Notes: generated by a model not told the origin, from the letters alone. A stretch of DNA of 64,000 nt from Nautilus pompilius (GCA_018389105.1 JACATO010002186.1:4106501-4170500); one strand, 5' to 3'; counted from the stretch's first letter, positions 49,669 through 63,551 are shown. Numbers and translations are program-made.

Positions 49669-52553
49669 AGAGAAAAAAAATTCCACTGAGACTACGGATG
49701 GTTTGGAATTTACAGAAAGTGGGTAACCTCTCTCCTCCCACCAATGACAAAACACCTACCACTCTCCTTCTTCCATTGTTCCACACTCGAGAGAAACCAT
49801 CACACAAACTTATATTTTTTAAAATTTATTTTTCACCTGCCGCACGTACCGAATTTACATCCTGACAGTTTGGATAAATGATTAAGTGAAAGTTTTATCA
49901 TCACCAGTAAGATTGGCTCTTCTAAAACTGAGTCAAACACTGCAAAGACACCATACAAAAACATGTCGGAACTGCATCAGTCACAAAATAAATATTTATT
50001 AAAAATCAATAAAAATGAGAGAACCAAATCCCAAACACAAACAGATCAATTTAGGTATAAAACACCCAGGGATGGAATAGTAAAGAAAATATAGCAACTA
50101 AATGAGATATGTTTACAGTAATTATAATACAAATTAAAATAGATTTTGATATATTTTTAGTGAATATATTCATAAACTCCATTTCATTTGAGGAATGTGA
50201 ATTCTACGAGTGTAGGCTTCCTTCCCCATTGCATATAAACAAAATATTATCATTACCAAAGTTGAAGATAAAATAAAATTAGTCTGCTAAAACTTCTCAA
50301 TTTATACACAATATGTTTATCTAAAAGTTTTGTCAGCTAAGAAACTCCACATTATCAATTTGTTTTGGTGTAATGCTTTCTGAGAGAGAACTTCATCATA
50401 TGATATTTTTTACAGAAATGAATCCCTGATAAATTGTGGAATGTTAGTCTTACCGCACCTTTTTTTTTTGGAAATGACTGCTATGCAACAATGCCTTTCA
50501 GAATCTCACAGGATCACACCAATTATCCATTTAAGTAATTTGAAACATTTTTCATCTAGCTATTCTACTAAAGAAACCTGGCTCCATATTTCTAAGTTAA
50601 TGTACAAACAGACTTTTAAGCAGTTTGTATAGTATCTTGACCGAGTTTCTAGCTACTGATAAAGACATTTTCCAGATTAACAGTATAGCAGCTCATACTA
50701 GAAATAGGCAGAATCCCCTTTTAAATGCAAATATTACTGCATTTGTAATGCACCATCAGTTCAAGCATGTTCTTTTGCCATTTTTTAAAATTGTTCCATT
50801 GCAGCAGCATTTTCTTAATTACTGTTGAATAGGAATTTATTTGAAATTTGGTACACCACCTATTTTAAGACAAGCGATAGGAGAGATTGCTAAATCTGAT
50901 TTAAAGTCTTGCGCAAAATTTGCTCATGGTGGTTTTCTAAAGGTTGATTTTTTATGTCACAACTTATTTTGCCCCAATTGTCCCTCTGTCTTGATTACAT
51001 TGAAAATGAATTGTGGGCCAAGTATAGGGGTTTCTTCCACAAAGCAGTTTTCGTGTCCCATCACAAGAGGGCGTCTGATTGTTTTTCTTCTCAATCTGAG
51101 CAGAAATTTTTGTTTAGCTTCTGTTTTTTTTTTTTTTGGTAATTTCAAATTAAGAGGAAATTGGGTCCAAGAACATTCACACTGAGCCAAAATTAGTTCC
51201 AAAAGAAAAAGCATCATGACGCAGGTTTAATGTACATGCACAAAAGAATTTATTGGTACATAATTTTAAAATGCAGTTCTAAGACACACTGCTAACTCTG
51301 GGTAATTACTTTTAAAGGTTTTCTGGAGTGCTGGACTAGTAATTGATTAGCCAGCTGGGTTGCAAATGTTAAATGTAATGCATGAAGTAGGGCAGAGCAT
51401 GGGTCTATACATCCCTGGGCAGGCAAAGCAAGATATCTGACAAGTGACTTTCCAATGTAAATGTATTTTTAATATACAAATTAAAATGAGGCACAAATTC
51501 AGCAAGCACTCAAAAACTGATAACTAGACATCCACATGGAAGATGTAGTTTGATGTCTATAAACACCAATGTCTTAGTTTGAGACGAGTTAATGAAAGGG
51601 ACAAACTATTTTTAGCTTAGTATAAGCACAAAACGCCCGATCCAGAATTTCTTTCTTCAAATTTAACATGTTAGTTACAAAGTCATGCAGTTTCTAAAAG
51701 AGCTAACAAAATACTGAAATGTTGAACAAAATCATCGGAGCATAACTAAACTTTGATTTATCCACACGTAGAGTATGCTGCCCATACTTTCAGAGATAGA
51801 GATAGGTTCAAACACAATCTGACCTACATGAAGACTATAAAAATGCTGAAGATGGCAAGTGTTAAGAAGAATACAGAGATGAAGAGTTGATAGAGGTAAT
51901 CAAAATATTTAAAGGCTCAAAAATGTTTTGAAACATTTTTTTTTTTTTTTACATTATCTATACTGACAATGACAGAAGTCACCAGTTTGTACTCCTTAAA
52001 TGCAGAGTAGATTAGATGTTTATATGTTTGATAACAGGTTGAATTTTGGGATTGAGCTCTGAAAATTTCTTTAGAAATGCACTTTATCAGCATTTTGGGT
52101 TCATAGGGGGCTGCATGAATGTCAAGGATTTTCTTCCATTTTGCACACTATACCATAGAAAGCAGTTACAGGATTAGAAAATTATCGTGTTGTTTGTCTT
52201 CATCAATTTTTAAAAATATATCACATTGGTGACACACAACGGTCTGAGAAAGGTTTTGGAAGAATCTCAAGGTATTAGACTGAAACAAAATTCTGGCTAA
52301 AGTCAATCTCAATTTTTTTTTATTTTTTAAACGAAATAATATAATAGGATCACTGCTTTAAACATAATGAAAAAAAGATGCAAATTATCTGTTTCTCTTT
52401 AATCTCGAGACCATGCAAAGTTTAGTTGTGAGAAAATGTTTACAATAACAAGGACCAGAAAAAAAATTATATGTTTTAAAATTCCTGCATCATCCTAAAC
52501 AACAAATTTGTTTTAGATTTATTATTTATGAATTTCTTTTGTTGAAATCCTAG

Positions 52554-52856
52554 TCAAACTAATATTTCATTGAAGTTTGCTGGTGTCATTCTTACTATAG
52601 ATGCCATTTCCACTACTGCATTAAAAATGTCTGGCGCATTGGCACCATGAATATCAAAACAATGCTCATCTAGCTTTAGTGCATTAATTTTTGCCACTGA
52701 TGTATACATACACACTAACACACAAAAATCTAGGCATGGTGCATATGGCTTTGCATTATCAGGGGGCATCAATCTTTGAGCCAATGGAACTGAAAGCACC
52801 GGCACGTTATTCCCCACCCAGCACTGCAGATGACTCAAACTCCATCTCTGATGCAT
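52554..52856 (-). other. Unassigned 100-codon open frame between MYC and TRIT1
   Basis: Open from an ATG at 52,856 to a TGA. Includes LAQRLMPPDNAKPYAPCLDF, LDEHCFDIHGANAPDIFNAV and VEMASIVRMTPANFNEILV. The composition looks more protein-like than most chance frames here. A stop immediately precedes the ATG. No family recognised; it could be a TE fragment or a small gene. Confidence 0.22.
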
Positions 52857-53679
52857 TCATTCCTTGATGTCCTTCCATTGCTGTATGACCCGCTAAGATT
52901 CTAGGTATGCACACTTGAGACCTCCACATCAGCAGGAGGAAAGGATTCAGTGTTGGATTCCATCACATAGCAAGTAGATAAAGCAACTAGGTAACGCGCA
53001 TAGTCTAGAAGTCGTTTTTGTGAGAAAATAAAGCCCAAAATGTACAGAGAGGAAATGATAATGTAGGCCAACATCCTCCAGAATATATTATCTTTAGTAT
53101 AGACCAAAGTGATTGTTAAATGACTTGTCAGTGCCTAACCATTTTTGGCCAGTTTACTAAGGCAATTTCAGGCGACTCGCATAAAAAAGTATAAGTATCT
53201 ACGATTTTTTAAAAAAATTTCCATAAGTCATGCAAGGATGCAGAAAATCTTTTTCTAAGTGATTGAGCATTAAGCACAAACCAAATTTTCTATTAATTAT
53301 TATTGACTTAAACCATTTATAAAAGTATTGTTGCAAGATGTAATAAAACACATATCACATACTGTATCAGTAATTTTTCTTGCATTTAAGAAAACAAATT
53401 ATTTGTTAAATCATTACAATTTCTGCTAATATCAATGTATGTCAGGGTTTTGGAAAAATTCTACATAGGAGTTAAATGTAAAAACTTAGAAAATGTATGT
53501 TTGTAGTTATAGATAACTCTCCAGCCCATGGCAAGAGGCAGCCTACCAACCTGCTCCTGTGAAACAGTGACATTCTGAAACTACACTATTAAATTCATCA
53601 GAAAACATCAAAGACCTAAAAGTAAGATGATGATGCAAAGTAACCTAACCTGCAAGGAAATTACCTCGCTGAAGAATCT

Positions 53680-54340
53680 GCACTCTCCTAAATCCATAAC
53701 CAGGATTGGTAAAAGGAATGTACAAACAATGCATGAGACTGGTAAAAAGATCGAAGTAGCAGAAGAAATGGAAAGATATCAAGTAGACATATTATAATTA
53801 AGTGAAGTCAGATGGGTAACATCAGTACAAGTGACAATGTCAACTACACATCTGCTACTATCCTCTGGAATACCAAATCCAAAAATGAACACACGGATCA
53901 TATTCGGATAATACTTTCAAAGAGAGCAGCTAAATGTTTGATAGAATAGGAACCAGTTTTTTTTGAAAGGATCATAACAGTGTGTTTTACATCAAAATTC
54001 CAGAAAGTGTTTATTATCCAACATTATGCACCTACAAATCAAGCCAATCAAGAAATGAAAAAAAACTCTCATGAGCAGTTACAGAACATTGTCCAGAAAA
54101 AAGATGTCCTATTGGTAACTGGAGATGGAAAACATCAACATCGACAGAGAAGAAATCATGTTCAACAGGGTCTTGGCAAGATAAATGAGAATGGTGAAAT
54201 GTTTGCCATTTGTGGAATAAATAACTTAGTCATAGGAGAAACTGTCTTCCTTCATGAAAGCATAGGGGTCAAAAGACCGCAAAACAGGAAACCAAAATGA
54301 TTGCATTATAATTTCACACATAGATGGAGAAAAGCCTTAG
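53680..54340 (+). pseudogene. Non-LTR retrotransposon endonuclease remnant
   Basis: An apurinic endonuclease (EEP) domain of the kind often annotated as craniofacial development protein 2-like. RNVQTMHETGKKIEVAEEME near 53,715 corresponds to the WNVRTM start of the domain. The 106-codon frame at 53,980-54,300 has VFIIQHYAPTNQA, KKDVLLVTGDGKHQH (GDFN-like) and NENGEMFAICGINNLVIGET (family NENGERL..FC..N.LVIGGT). A frame break then gives a short piece similar to IDHI-ISKKWR. No reverse transcriptase was found downstream. An old 5'-side fragment. Confidence 0.72.
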
Positions 54341-57000
54341 ATAATCTAAAGAGTAAGGGCAGTGTGGGCAGAAATATATTGGTGTATGCCAAACTGAACA
54401 AATAAGAGGAAAAACCAAGCAACAGAGCAGCTCATACTATAGCAGGTCACAGCTAAGAGATAACAGGTAATTGTAGCCGGAAATGATGCAATGCTGAAAA
54501 ATAAATGGACGGACATAAATATTTATTACTAAGTCTGTAGTATTATATGTCAGAAAGACCAGGAGACATACCATAGCCATCCCATCTAAACTAAATGGCC
54601 ATAGTTTACAACAGCAGGAATTCATGAAACAGAAATGGGTCAGGTCACACATGGAGAAGACTAAATTAATATAACACAGGAGGCACTAGAATAAAATGCA
54701 CAAAGAAAAGAAAACAAGGAAGAACAAGGACAATAAGGAGACATAACAGAAGCAAAGTGAAAATCCATTGGAATATCCTGGAGGAAAGCGAACATAGCAA
54801 CAGGGGACCAACCACCTACAGTATCCATTTTCTTCCTCCATATGCTCCTGTTGTTATTTACCTAGATGAATACTTAAAAAAAGCCTTTCTAAAATTTTCA
54901 TCATCATCAGTGTCCAGGAAAATTGCCTAAAAATAATTTTTTTGTACCTTTGTAAGTGAAAAAAACCCAGATGATTTCAAGAATTTTTCCTGTGTAGGTT
55001 GCTGCATAAAATTTACTTATAATTTTCTGACATTGTATTAACATAATTGTTTTTGTGTGTGCGCAATTCTTAGAAAAATACTGGGGAAAGTAGGGGTCAG
55101 ATGTCAACAGATAAAACCATGATAGGAAACATGAAATACAAACCAATTAAACTTACATACCTGATATATATTTGGCTGCTGAAAGATGGACTTTCACCAT
55201 TTCTTCACATCCTTAAATGTGGCAATTTTCCTACTAGCAATTGTGTATTTTACATTCATTTAACACTGCATCACAACCATCCTTTTCAGAAATATAAAAC
55301 TGCATTGTCAGTTTTGGTCCTCTTTAGTTCTTGATTTACTTAAACGCCATTCTTTGTATGGTAGACACAAATATTAAGTTTATCACATGAAACTAAAATC
55401 TGAGCGAGTTAATACCAGAAAAGGTAGAGATGAATTTCAGATGAATCTGAATAACTTAATAGATGAAGCAGTGAGGTGGAAAATAAGGAAATATAGACAA
55501 CTATTTTTTTATCATTATCAATAGTGTGGCAGTTCAGTTGTTAGTTTACTGACCCGATTGAAAATGACACGAATACCTACCTAGCAGGGTTATATCTTGC
55601 TTTTCTTTTCCACCCAACAATGTGCGCTTCCATCAGGCACCCAGTTTCCTTGCATCTAAAAATGAAAACCACTAGCAAGGATTTTCTTGCCAAAGCAGAC
55701 ACGCCCCCTACCATTCCAGATTAGGTCACTCTAAGAAAAGTACTTGACCTATTATCTTTTTATAATTTCACATTGAAAAATATGCTTGCTTACTTCCTAG
55801 AGTAGGAATGCTCTTAAGAGAAAAGAAATATCTGTTTTCTCCAATAGTAGAGCAGGGTTTTCTGCCCTGCACTCGTGTAAAAATTTCCAATTATTTAAAG
55901 AGTTGAAATCTGTGCGAAAGTTTTTAAAAAATGAGAGAAAATGTGCAAGGCGAAAGTGGAAAATTTGAAATTTGGTGATTCAATGAAATGAATCACACAG
56001 ATTTATTAGATAAAACTATGGGCAAAAGCAATGTTAAACAGTCTGGACATTCAGTATTAAACTTGAAAAGTATGGTATTAATATTGAAACAAAAATCCAA
56101 AGCAACTGAATACTTCCAGAAATCAGAGTTAGAGAAATGCTGACAGCCATGACAACTGAGGGTGAGAGTAAAACAAGATCTATCTTTCCACAAAATCAAT
56201 TGCTTCAGGATAAAGTCTAAAGGAAACAAGCATGCAGATGACAGTTGCTGGTAATCTGCACATGAAGCCAATGGATTTCTATCTATAATGGATCACTAAT
56301 ACTTGGGCCAGACTGTCTGCCAATCTTATCCAGGACTCATTCAATGTTTGCAGCATTTTTGGTACTCCAAATGGGGAAATCACATGATTCATTCATTCAA
56401 AGATTAACTCTGCTTGTTGGGTTGCAAACCGTGGCATCAAGAGAACATTTCAGAAAGGTTGGAAAAAGTGCTGATTGCAGTATTTTGCTTTTACTGCTTC
56501 CGTCTCTTCCAGACTGATTGAATAAAAAAACATAAACTAAGGTCTACTATTACTTGGCACACTGAATTAGCAAACTTAGTTCCAGAAATATCTAAAATAA
56601 ACAGTTCAGCTGCCAATAGAATACTATTCAAATAATTAACCAAAACCATTAATCTAAGGAATTTTAGTAAAATTATGCAAACCTTTTTTCATGCTCTCCA
56701 TGGAACTGCAGTAGAAATGAGTCAAATTTTAAAAAGGGATATTGAAATATTTAAGAATTCACTGCAAGTCCAGATTTTAAGCATTCAGGACTTCCTAAAC
56801 AATTACAAATATTATATTTAACTTAGTTTGGGTAGGCTTTCAAATAATCCAAGTTTTTACAGCTGTCTACACTTAATATTAAAGACCATTAATTAGAGAA
56901 TGTACAAGAGCATTCTAGTTCCTCAGACATACAGAACAGTAAATATTTGTACATAAATTAGTGAGCCTTATGCATTAAAAAAAATCTACTTTGTATCAAA
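54340..57000. other. Intergenic AT-rich sequence
   Basis: Between the LINE remnant and the 71-bp tandem duplication. Only chance open frames; nothing supported. The 54,340-54,800 part may still be decayed LINE sequence. Confidence 0.45.
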
Positions 57001-57001
57001 T

Positions 57002-57145
57002 TCCTAATTGTGTTTTGAAAGATACTATTCTCAGAAACTCATATTTACAGAATTATTCCATAGAAAAAAATATCCTAATTGTGTTTTGAAAGATACTATT
57101 CTCAGAAACTCATATTTACAGAATTATTCCATAGAAAAAAATATC
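57002..57145. repeat. Perfect 71-bp tandem duplication
   Basis: Two identical adjacent copies of a 71-base unit that begins tcctaattgtgttttgaaag, starting at 57,002 and 57,073. The lack of any mismatch points to a recent duplication or a collapsed or variable minisatellite. Confidence 0.95.
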
Positions 57146-57861
57146 TCCACATTAAATTAAATTAAGATAAAGTTGAGGCTTGAATTATAACTTTTAACAT
57201 ATAGAATTTGATTTTTAATGTTTGGAACCAATAATAACCTGGTTAAATCTCACAGGCACACAATTGGCAATACCTTTGCGGCTTTAACCAGATGTAGAGG
57301 GGCCCCCCCCAAAGTATGAAGCATAATGACCCAGAGTTCAGTACCCCAGTGGAGACATTGGTTTGCTTTAGAGGGTAGTTTCCATTTTAGTGCTGGCACA
57401 CTATGCTTCAAGACGAGGGGAATGAGAATGCTTCTAGCGTTAACAACAACATTGCACAAGCTCAGCATTGATGCTTGCAGGAATTGCTCACATGTCATTT
57501 CAGATGAATCACAAACTGTTTGCTTAGCATTCAGTTGAATTCCACATACTATAAGTGCATAGTAGTAATTTAGTTCCTCACTTCTAAAGCAACTAGTTTA
57601 TCTAACAGTTGTATGGCCCTGCCGAGTTTGCACGTGAAGTGCAAATTTTGCTCTGTCTGCAGTTTTAACAGGTGAGTCAAAATTTTAATTTTCAAAAACA
57701 GTTGGCTTACCCGGGGGTTCAGACACTTGATAAATCTACTGAAGCTTTCAAAAAATGAGCTTTGTTTGATCGCATGGCGGCCACAAATTTGTCTGCCTAT
57801 AAATACTTGATTAATCAATGATAATGAACTGCTAATATGCTAGCGCTGAGCAATATTTTAA

Positions 57862-58509
57862 CACGCCCCTCACGAGCCAGGTGGTCACCTTCTCATTGAT
57901 ACAAAGCCCCAGGTCATTGCAGAATAGATATCCTTTTTATTTGAGAATTTCCGTGGGTGGAGAGAAGCCATTTGTTGACCTCTATTTTATTCTCAGTGCA
58001 TCATATGAGAAATTATTGAAAAACCACTTCCCCAACTTTGTAGGTAGAAACTCTTGTGAAGCGTTAATAATGTCTAGTAATGAAAGTAGTACCTTGAATT
58101 ACCATGCGAATAGTCCCTGCTGCAGCTGACGACGTTCAGGGAAGACAGTCAGATGAGCAGCTTTCCTACCAAATGGTAAAGTTAAAAAAGCTTTATTAGT
58201 TTGGTGAAGCAGAAGCACAGGAGGCGGCACACAGCAGTAAGTCAGAATGGATCACGTGTGCTGCCTGCTTCACGTGTTGTATAGCCTCAGGACTATATCT
58301 GCATACTTCAGTATACATTTGTACTGCGTAGTACTGAAAACTCAAATGCCTTTTTCTTCTTTCAATTTTCGTTCAGAAAGACGTTTTGAAATCTGTTTGA
58401 TGCGATAAGTTCAAATATCACCACTTCAGATGCTTCCACAATGTTCTAGGGAATGTCAACAACCCACCCTATAGTAGAGAGAGAAACTACTTGGCTCCTG
58501 AGGGGCGTG
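57862..58509 (+). mobile_element. TTAA-flanked MITE, copy B (full length)
   Basis: A 648-bp element with terminal inverted repeats CACGCCCCTCACGAGCCAGG (left) and, read inverted from the right, CACGCCCCTCAGGAGCCAAG. The left flank is TTAA (57,858-57,861); the right flank is TAAA, one base off. It has the same orientation as copies A and C. No transposase is encoded. Confidence 0.82.
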
Positions 58510-61500
58510 TAAAAAGGTGTAGCAAGAAAAATCCCAACTGAATGGAATAAAACAACACATTTGCATCGACATTGCTGGCATTAATCAGTTTAAAAACCAA
58601 ATTTATGGTCGTTTTGAGAACATGCATTCTCTGGGTCTTAAGCAAAGCTTTGCATTTGAATATTCAAGAGCTATTTAACATCCGATCTTCACCAAAAAAA
58701 AAAATAAATTTTTTTTAAAAATTACCTCTTAAGTATTTAATGCAAACAAAAATATCTATATTTTATACACAAAACTTTCTAGATTTATTAATTATATGAA
58801 AAAGTGTGCAAATCCGTCCAAAACAATGTTTTCTCCACAAATAACGTGTTTCAGATGCCTGCCCTTCTCCACACACACAAGGACCATGTAGATTTAAAAG
58901 AAAATAAAAAAAAAAAAATTAACATTTCAGTAAAAAAAACCAAAAAAAAAAAAAAACACTCTTTCCTAATAAGTTTATTTTAAAATAAATTTTTAAAATA
59001 AAAGTGAATAAATGCAAACTGGCAGTCCGTGTAAACTTCTCCACACATTTTGAACAAAAAAAAATTTTAGCATTTCCCTTTCATTGAATTAACCAGATAC
59101 AAAAAAAAAACTGTGTAACTCAATGTGATTTTAAATAATAAATCGAGAAGGGTTTGAGACCAAAACTTCATTTAGATGCTTGCAGAATTTGTTATTGATA
59201 ATAAACTAGGTTTTCAAAAATATATATTTTTCCAAGGTATATATATATAGAAAAATCAGAGAAAATGGCAATCCAACAAGCAAGGTGTTTGAGTACTCAT
59301 CGTTATAGACCAGTCACAAATAGTTGGAAATATGAAATGCACCATTGTTTGGGTGGCTGCTGCTGAACCCATGAAACTGGCAGAGGAACCAATGCGACAA
59401 GTCTAGTAAGGGTTGATTTCTTTTCATAATCGTACACGAAGAGAAAAACAAGTTATGGAAACTAAATTCTTTCTGACTGCAATGGCCAACTTAATTGATG
59501 TCACTCGCTCTCATGTTTAAAATATTCCATCACAGTAAAAGAATTCATTAGAATCCGAGAAACACTAATATTCTGATTTCAAATGTTAAAAAGTAATTAA
59601 TATTTTTTTATCCATAACCTATATATTTCACAGTGGATGGGAACGTGCTAACAGAAAGCTAAGTTCCGATAAAGAAAAATTTGACAAGTTTCATAAATAT
59701 GAAAGCTCCGTTAAGTTTGTTCTTTAAATAAGCGTAGCGGAAATCTGGTGACAATGTTTAGATGCGCATTCACGCTATTTTCAGTACTCAGCCAGTCCTA
59801 AGTAGTGAAAATTACAACCTATAATCATCATTTTTCTCTTAGAATTAGCATAATAACTGTATCAAAAAATGTGCTTATAATATGCATAGAATGCTTTTTC
59901 TACAAATTAGTTTTTAGAAACTGCTTTGCATCTGTAAGTCAGCATGCATAAAAAAGATGCTTATAAGAGTCTGCCAACAAAAACCGTAATGTTGAGAACC
60001 TATTTCTAGCAGCAGGCCAACCAAATCAAAGCAGGCTAAGATTGGTAGGCATTGCAACAGTGGTTAGGCAGTACTAGAATGCAGCAGGAGGAGGAAAGAT
60101 CTAATCCACATCAATATTTCTAGCACATCTAACCTACGTGCATGTAATTTAGTTTTCAAGTCGTACAGCACAAAGGAATAATTATGTAAATGCTTTTAAC
60201 AAGCTGTTCAGTTAGGTGAACTTGATAGTAGTCAGCACTGAGCTAGTAATAAACTAGAGATAGCACACACACACACAATTTAAATTATAGTATACAGTAT
60301 AAACCATGCAAAAATAATCTGCTTATCAAACAAAAAATATTTCAAATTAAGTTGAGGAAAGAAAGAAATTGCTTATTTTTTCCTTCAGCTTTCTAGATGC
60401 TGCTGCAATAAGCATATTTATAATGCATACATTTTAAAAGAATTAACATTTTAATTAGAAAGCTTTGAAATTCAGAGTTATTTCCCTTGTTTTATTACTA
60501 AGATGAGCTTAGTCAAAGCGTAGTACCCAAACCTAGTGAACATTTAGTTTACCCCATGTTCCCTCCCGCATTCTCAGTAGGGTTTGTTGTCCAGTAAATA
60601 TAAGGGAAATGTAGGTTTCATATGAATGTAGTTAATCCTTAAATGCACAAATTGCTAGTCTAAAGCCATCAAAACCCAAAACAGGTATCACAATTAACAC
60701 CCATCTGCCATAGATTAGGTAGAAACTGCTTGCTAACCCATAATAATACCATTCTGCAGATCATATTCATTTTTAAGGACCCAAAACTTCAAGAAACAAA
60801 AACTAAATACCTAACTTAACATTTACATCCATACTTGGTCAGAAACATAATTAGTGAATTTTTATTAAAACCTTAGATGTTTTGAGAATCAAGCTATCCC
60901 CATTTTACTTCTACATCAAATCTTGTACTAACCACAGTTCCGTCCAATACACAGCACAGTGAAGAGCTTTCTTTAAAACGTACGGCTGTTAAATTTGTTT
61001 CCGCGTTCCCATCATGTCTTTACCAATTTATAGTTTATTACTTTAAAACATTCTAGTAAAACTGTCATCACCACAAATATAATTCTTTTTATACTGGAGA
61101 ACGAAAGTCACAAAGTCTAACCAATGAATTAACTAGCTGTAGGTATGTACGTCTCCTTCACATTTTCTGATGTAATAAAACTTGGCATTATAAATCTACT
61201 AGTCTTCCCCACGTCACGCCTAGAAAGGATCTTGTAGGAAGCTGGAGCACACCAGACCAGTACGCTCAGCCCATGGTGCTAAGGCGGAACAGGCAATCAG
61301 ACTCTGAATCACTTAATGAAGCCGAGTGAAATTAACTTCACAGAAAGTTGTCAAGAGCACTCCCCTCCACATCATCAGGTATGGTACTAGATGTACATTT
61401 ACTTTTCTACAAAGTCTTTCCAGAGACAGGGCTTATCTGTGGATTCAAGAACACTCCAAGACTGTACAGGAAATCTAGGTTTGTCGCATTTCGCAGTCGT

Positions 61501-61840
61501 TGCTGTTCATATTTCCCACAGCTCTGGTGCGAAGTTAAACGGCAGCCAAACAAAATAAAATAGGCTGATATTTTTCGTTTTATTACAAACAAATACTTAA
61601 TTCAAAACAAACAAACACCACACACACAACAACAACATGCTTCTTCCTTGTCAGTCTATACTAACCAAACACAAAAGGTTTTCACTTGTCATTTATTCAT
61701 TCACTCGTTTAGTGGGAAGGCAAAATGGAATGAGTACATACATGTACACGTGTGTGTGTGTGTGTCAATGAAGTGTGCTGTGATGAAAATCGGAATGTGG
61801 GTTGAACCAAATCAAATGTTGTGTTACGGAAACAAATCAG

Positions 61841-61874
<34 letters not shown>

Positions 61875-62457
61875 GAGGTCAGGTCACGCCCTTTAAAGAT
61901 TTTCTTAAAGCAATAAAATCACCCCAGCAAAACTAATTTTAAAAATGTGTAAATATGAAGGAAAATTTTTTGAAATCATTTAAGACAAATTTTGTAGTAA
62001 GAGGCAGTGATTTGCTGTGTTGGGGGAGGGTGCCCGAATATACACACACACACACATACATAAATATGAACTTTGCACTCGCACACCCTAGTTAATATTC
62101 ATGACCCCAGTTTTGATTGGTTGAGGTCTAAAAGTTTCCCGCCAAATATAATGCCAGTAGACAATGAATAAGCGCTTACCCGTCATATCAAATGGGAGAC
62201 GTGACCTGACCAAAATTACTTTTTTTTTTATACTTAATCTATAATAATAATAATAAAGATAAAGATAAATGCACTCAACATAAATAAAACCATTGGTCTG
62301 CCACTCGCAGGAGATATAGAACCAAAGAAACTTAACAAGATCTGCTGTCTGAATTATAGAGTTAAACGGACTATGTGATGACAAATAGAAAAATGGATGG
62401 AAGGTGGAGAGAAGGATGGATGCTGCGGAGAGGAGGGAGCCAGCTGCTGGTGGCGGC
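58510..62457 (-). other. MYC 3' flank and probable 3' UTR
   Basis: Downstream of the MYC stop. No protein-coding gene is visible. It holds CA/GT runs (near 60,265, 61,750 and 62,042), the ATT microsatellite, several A runs near 58,700-59,110, and AATAAA on the MYC strand at about 61,842 and 61,578. 61,200-61,570 is GC-richer with open frames on both strands that I do not recognise. The transcript end cannot be set. Confidence 0.4.
61840..61875. repeat. ATT trinucleotide microsatellite
   Basis: About eleven ATT units, 0.6 kb downstream of the MYC stop codon. On the MYC strand it reads AAT repeats and includes one AATAAA, which could act as a poly(A) signal. Confidence 0.93.
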
Positions 62458-63086
62458 TCAATGTCGATGATTCGCGTGAGCTGCCAACACGAGTTTTTTC
62501 AAACGATCTCTTCGCGCTTTCTGTCGCTGTAACTCGGACTGTAGGAGTTCATGCTGCCTAACCAGCTGCATTATGTGGTATTTAGCTTCCTTCAGAATAA
62601 CAACTTTGGCAGCCTTTTCTTGTCCCTTGATCTCCGGGACTTCGTCCCGCAGAGTGAAGAAGCTGTATTTGAGGTCGTTCCGCCGCTTCCTTTCCAGCAC
62701 ATTGTGCTGAGTCCTTTTACCTTCGCCTTCGATCTCCGAGTCCGGCTCCAGTTCTGGCAGTGGACACGGGAGAGCGAGGGAAGGGCGACGGTCGTTCTTC
62801 AGTTTTTGCGCCACGGACTTCAGTTCGGTCACACCCAGCTCCCTCTTCATTTTCTTACCGACTCTCGAAGGGGCTGGCGACGGCCGCGTCACCGAACGGC
62901 CCCTTTTCGACGGGGCCCGACGGACGATGACCGACTCCTCGTCGTTGTCGTCGAACTTTATCGAACGGAGAGCAGACCGTACGTGTATCCGTGTCCCCAC
63001 GTGCTCAAAGGTAACTGTCCGGGTCTGCTGAGACGACGACAATTTCTGTTTGTTAGTATCCACAGTCACCACGTCGAGTTCGTCAT
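62458..63086 (-). CDS. MYC: MYC-family transcription factor, bHLH-zipper terminal exon
   Basis: This is the DNA-binding and dimerisation exon of the same gene. It begins after an AG acceptor (aatctag|atgacg) in the phase left by the upstream exon and ends at TGA: 208 full codons. DDELDVVTVD at its start is the conserved Myc motif after the intron. A basic, Ser/Pro-rich stretch (RAPSKRGRSVTRPSPAPSR, KKMKRE) and an acidic patch (ELEPDSEIEGEG) precede the bHLH. HNVLERKRRNDLK carries the His, Glu and Arg that contact the CACGTG E-box. SFFTLRDEVPEI and KAAKVVILKEAKYHI form helix-loop-helix. The zipper that would pair with MAX has Leu at two heptad positions, then Gln, then Leu, ending LKKLVLAAHANHRH. 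With the upstream exon, 358 residues are visible, near the length of whole L-Myc even without the N-terminus. Confidence 0.95.
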
Positions 63087-63551
63087 CTAGATTTTAAAAT
63101 AAAAATAATATAGAGTAATTTTCAAAATATATATATATTCTAAGAAACGGAACTGAAATCTGCACAAAGGGAGGTTGGGGGGGGCGGGTGCTCGCTCCGA
63201 CCCACTGTCGTGAACCCTTGTAACGGACCTAATTATGTCACTGGTTGCGTTAGCGAACCCAGATTCTCACCGTATTTAATTTCCACGTTTATAAATAAAA
63301 TGGACGTACATAGGTCTGAGAGCTAATCCCCCCCCACCCCTGGCAGAATACCCGTTTCACCTGGCGCACCCCCAGCTACTAACCCCGCCGACACGATACC
63401 GTGTGTCGGGCTGGGACTCACACACACACAAGAAATCCATCTATCTTCCTAGACAGACATACTGGGGTGAATCATCTAACCCAAAATCGATAGATACCAG
63501 ACCTACAGATTGTCGTTGTTGTTGTTGTTGTTGTTAGGAAGAAGAACCAAC
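63087..63551 (-). other. MYC intron between the two visible coding exons
   Basis: A 465-bp GT-AG intron (gttggt donor, ttttaaaatctag acceptor), phase 1, at the conserved Myc position just before DDELDVV. It holds a GTT trinucleotide run near the donor (about 63,514-63,535), a CA run near 63,420, and C- and G-rich stretches. It is far shorter than the TRIT1 introns. Confidence 0.88.

Noticed and set aside
50841-51217. Open frames of 86 and 114 codons on both strands
   Set aside because: They cross a T run, overlap one another on opposite strands, and match nothing recognised.
62551-63090. 179-codon open frame on the plus strand
   Set aside because: It is the antisense shadow of the MYC bHLH exon.
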